NCBI GenBank assembly: GCA_003552325.1
Contig: PUKM01000178.1
Span: 1 to 7,757 of the forward strand
Direction: 5' to 3'
DNA: 7,757 nucleotides
Source of the DNA: Natrialbaceae archaeon
GTDB lineage: Archaea > Halobacteriota > Halobacteria > Halobacteriales > Natrialbaceae
The position numbers and the translations under genes are program-made. Shown one piece after another: positions 6,610 through 7,757 of the stretch (its first letter is position 1; every line of letters begins with the position of its first letter). The notes under the pieces were generated by a model. That model worked only from the letters and a program-made list of their open reading frames with translations, was not told where the DNA came from and did not search any database.

Positions 6610-7188
6610 ATGCTCCGGTGGATCCTCGCGTTGTTGTTCATCCCCTTCCTCGACGCGGTGTTACTCGCCGTCGTCGTCAGCCAGACCGAGTATCTCGGCT
6701 GGGTGGGAATGGTCGCCCTGGTCGTCCTCACCGGACTCATCGGGATGTTACTGGTCCGCGCCGAAGGCCGGCGGACTCTCGCCAAAACCCAGCGTTCGCT
6801 TGCTGCCGGAAAGCCGCCGACGAATCAGTTGCTCGACGCCGGGTTATTGATCGCCGCCGGAGCCTTCCTCCTCACGCCCGGACTCGTCACCGACCTCCTC
6901 GGGTTCCTGCTCGTCCTTCCACCAACACGGATCCCGATCCGAGCCGGCCTCAAACGGTTCGTCATCGTCCCCGCCCTCGACAAACGAACCGATGGGTTCA
7001 CCAGCGGCGTCGTCTGGACCGGTGGCTTCCCCGACGAGGAGACGACGCGAGCGAACTGGGGTGCGGGCGTCGGCCCGGCGAACGATTCGGGAGGAACGTC
7101 GATGAACGAACCTCGAGACGACGCCTCGACGGTCGACCTCGATAGCGACGCCTACACGGTCGATGAGCGTCACGACGAGCAAACGTAG
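6610..7188 (+). CDS. fxsA: FxsA-family membrane protein
   Basis: This 192-residue protein has the FxsA fold: a first membrane helix at about residues 3-23, a second at 30-49, a cytoplasmic stretch with RTLAKTQRSLAAGKPP (55-70), and a third hydrophobic region at 75-104 holding the family hallmark LLTPGLVTDLLGFLLVLPPTR-like segment (87-107). In E. coli FxsA is an inner-membrane protein that relieves phage T7 exclusion by F plasmids; its normal job is unclear, and no haloarchaeal role is known. After residue about 125 there is a hydrophilic tail ending in a run of acidic residues, a haloarchaeal style. The start at 6610 gives the expected MLRWILALLFIPFLD terminus; the open frame upstream from 6472 passes through the promoter. 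The stop codon lies three bases from the end of a transposon-like segment, but the acidic tail looks natural rather than truncated. Confidence 0.9.
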   Translation: MLRWILALLFIPFLDAVLLAVVVSQTEYLGWVGMVALVVLTGLIGMLLVRAEGRRTLAKTQRSLAAGKPPTNQLLDAGLLIAAGAFLLTPGLVTDLLGFLLVLPPTRIPIRAGLKRFVIVPALDKRTDGFTSGVVWTGGFPDEETTRANWGAGVGPANDSGGTSMNEPRDDASTVDLDSDAYTVDERHDEQT

Positions 7189-7195
7189 GGATTGA

Positions 7196-7241
7196 CCTCC
7201 CCCACGCCCTGGAGGACGTGGAATCCGACCATCGGATTTCC
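7196..7241 (-). repeat. Right-end hairpins of the IS605-like element
   Basis: Two overlapping structures are visible. CCACG (7202-7206) pairs with CGTGG (7217-7221), while CCTCC (7196-7200) could instead pair with GGAGG (7211-7215). Next to it GGAATCCGA (7220-7228) pairs with TCGGATTTCC (7232-7241), with one bulge and a three-base loop. The shared bases at 7220-7221 mean the first and last cannot both form completely. Subterminal imperfect hairpins of this sort are what the single-strand transposase TnpA recognises. Confidence 0.5.
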
Positions 7242-7259
7242 GCCGAGTGTGACGTTCAA

Positions 7260-7341
7260 GGTTCCAACCCGCACTCAAGGGGAACCGGCAGCATCTCGGA
7301 AGACACAGTCTTCCGACGGTCCGCGAGAGCTTCGCTCTCGC
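7260..7341 (-). ncRNA. Tandem hairpin block, candidate omega-RNA scaffold
   Basis: Three hairpins follow one another: GCGAGAGC-ttc-GCTCTCGC (7323-7341, 8 pairs, 3-base loop), TCGGAAGAC-aca-GTCTTCCGA (7296-7316, 9 pairs, 3-base loop) and GGTTCC-N15-GGAACC (7260-7286). The first two are perfect and compact, far beyond chance in so short a span. TnpB guide RNAs are made from just this part of IS605-type elements, the 3' end of tnpB through the right end. If transcribed on the minus strand the RNA would run through 7192 into the fxsA flank. Transcription and function are inference. Confidence 0.35.
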
Positions 7342-7380
7342 TTGATACCGGGGGAACTCTCGTTTCCTCCCCTGTATAGG

Positions 7381-7516
7381 GCTGTGGCCCGGTCAAACAG
7401 GCCCCATCAGATTCCGTGTCATCGCCGTGTGAACCACCGTTGGTCCACCGCCCCTTGTGGTTCGGGGCCAGCATCTCACCGAATCCGTAGCACTCTATGG
7501 TACGTCGGGCCACAGC
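7381..7516. repeat. Long-range 11-base inverted repeat enclosing nested hairpins
   Basis: GCTGTGGCCCG (7381-7391) is the exact reverse complement of CGGGCCACAGC (7506-7516). Inside lies a further perfect 7-base pair of arms, GAACCAC (7431-7437) and GTGGTTC (7457-7463). A single strand of this region, as DNA or RNA, could fold into a closed domain with an internal branch. This is more structure than a spacer needs and is consistent with a transposon-derived or structured RNA origin. Confidence 0.55.
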
Positions 7517-7582
7517 AAAAGGATTCCGAACGAAATCCATCCCGACAACCAACGGCGGATATTGCGCCGAGCCTACCGCTCG

Positions 7583-7604
7583 ACCTGCGCCTGAAGACGC
7601 AGGT
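7583..7604. repeat. Perfect 7-base hairpin, possible left-end palindrome
   Basis: ACCTGCG (7583-7589) pairs with CGCAGGT (7598-7604) around an 8-base loop. On the minus strand the loop reads TCTTCAGG, similar to the TCCTCCAGGG loop of the right-end hairpin, which suggests that the two are the paired ends of one element. A weaker stem CTCGA/TCGAG (7610-7631) lies just outside. Confidence 0.45.
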
Positions 7605-7671
7605 ATGCGCTCGAAAACTCTATCACTCGAGAAAACCCCACGCTCGCTAGCGGTTCTCATGGGCCCCCAGG

Positions 7672-7690
7672 AAAGAAACGTTTAAACGTC
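7672..7690 (+). promoter_or_regulatory. Promoter of tRNA-Ile
   Basis: AAAGAAACG followed by TTTAAA (7681-7686) is a strong archaeal BRE/TATA combination. The TATA centre is about 34 bases before the tRNA 5' end, predicting a transcript with a leader of roughly 7-8 bases. It is the best promoter match in the window and lies just outside the transposon-like segment. Confidence 0.75.
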
Positions 7691-7717
7691 CCTCCACGCA
7701 ACTCAGTGTTGCGTACT

Positions 7718-7757
7718 GGGCCAATAGCTCAATCAGGTTGAGCGCCACTCTGATAAG
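7718..7757 (+). tRNA. tRNA-Ile (anticodon GAU), partial at window edge
   Basis: The first 40 bases of a tRNA are present: acceptor strand GGGCCAA, D arm GCTC-AATCAGGTT-GAGC, then anticodon stem CCACT and loop CTGATAA, which places GAU at 7752-7754. The 3' half, including the T arm, lies beyond the window. No intron is seen at the usual position after the anticodon, though only one base past the loop is visible. Confidence 0.9.

Larger units (their letters stand above)
7192..7640 (-). mobile_element. Decayed or non-autonomous IS200/IS605-like (PATE-like) element
   Basis: This gap between fxsA and tRNA-Ile holds no clear intact gene but is dense with hairpins. On the minus strand it ends with a CCACG/CGTGG hairpin (7202-7221), then GGGGGAGGTCAA, the layout of IS200/IS605 right ends, where cleavage follows a TCAA-like tetranucleotide. 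Near the other side is a second hairpin of similar design, ACCTGCG-N8-CGCAGGT (7583-7604), which could belong to the left end. Non-autonomous IS605 relatives known in haloarchaea as PATEs have such palindromic ends. No TnpA and no RuvC or zinc-finger motif of TnpB is visible. The right end is fairly well defined; the left boundary (about 7605-7670) is a guess, and orientation rests on the TCAA reading. Confidence 0.5.
7256..7660 (-). pseudogene. Open frame of 134 codons, possible decayed tail of a TnpB gene
   Basis: An ATG-started frame runs for most of the element and stops 61 bases before the TCAA end, the place where tnpB would finish in an IS605-type element. The predicted protein (RRTIECYGFGEM, NHKGRWTNGG, PYTGEETRVPP, RKTVSSEMLP in order) shows no RuvC acidic motif, no CxxC pairs and no NAA motif of TnpB. 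Its third codon positions lack the G/C preference of the neighbouring genes, and strong hairpins run through it. It may be the variable C-terminal tail of a deleted tnpB, or an open frame by chance. I do not recognise it as a known protein. Confidence 0.25.

Noticed and set aside
7192..7640. CRISPR array
   Set aside because: The repeats are inverted and differ from one another; there are no regularly spaced direct repeats.
7192..7680. RNase P RNA or SRP RNA as an explanation for the structured region
   Set aside because: GAGGAAACGAGAG on the minus strand recalls the RNase P motif GAGGAAAGUC, but the partner conserved region (ACAGAA) is absent and the tandem hairpin layout does not fit. No SRP helix 8 motif was found.

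Overview
The window reads as chromosomal DNA of a haloarchaeon. Supporting points are GC-rich codons, very acidic proteins (MptA, FxsA tail, TrmB), frequent CTCGAG words, archaeal-type tRNA genes without encoded CCA, and several start codons lying about 27 bases after an A/T-rich box, which is the geometry of leaderless haloarchaeal mRNAs. A member of the Natrialbales is a reasonable guess, but the sequence alone does not settle the genus.

Layout: tRNA-Pro(UGG) lies on the minus strand at the left edge (2-74). On the plus strand follow mptA (261-1196, the archaeal GTP cyclohydrolase that starts pterin and deazaguanine synthesis) and a 12-helix ABC-2-like permease (1310-3010). Facing the permease on the minus strand are its probable ABC ATPase (3080-3862), a TrmB-family regulator (3936-4739) and a DUF255/YyaL-like protein with an N-terminal thioredoxin fold (4818-6455). 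An FxsA-family membrane protein (6610-7188) reads away from the DUF255 gene on the plus strand. The right edge carries the first 40 bases of tRNA-Ile(GAU) (7718-end) behind a clear TATA box.

How the genes fit together: the permease and the ATPase are convergent, yet together they would make a complete exporter. The TrmB gene lies just upstream of the ATPase in the same direction and may regulate it. The DUF255 and fxsA genes share a 154-base divergent control region holding three inverted repeats.

The least ordinary part is 7189-7670, between fxsA and tRNA-Ile. It has no convincing intact gene but is packed with strong hairpins. On the minus strand it ends in a hairpin plus TCAA resembling the right end of an IS200/IS605 (TnpB-type) transposon, three bases after the fxsA stop codon. 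I read it as a decayed or non-autonomous element of the IS605/PATE kind that may keep a TnpB guide-RNA (omega RNA) scaffold. No element of this window is clearly a new biological system; this region is the best candidate for closer study.
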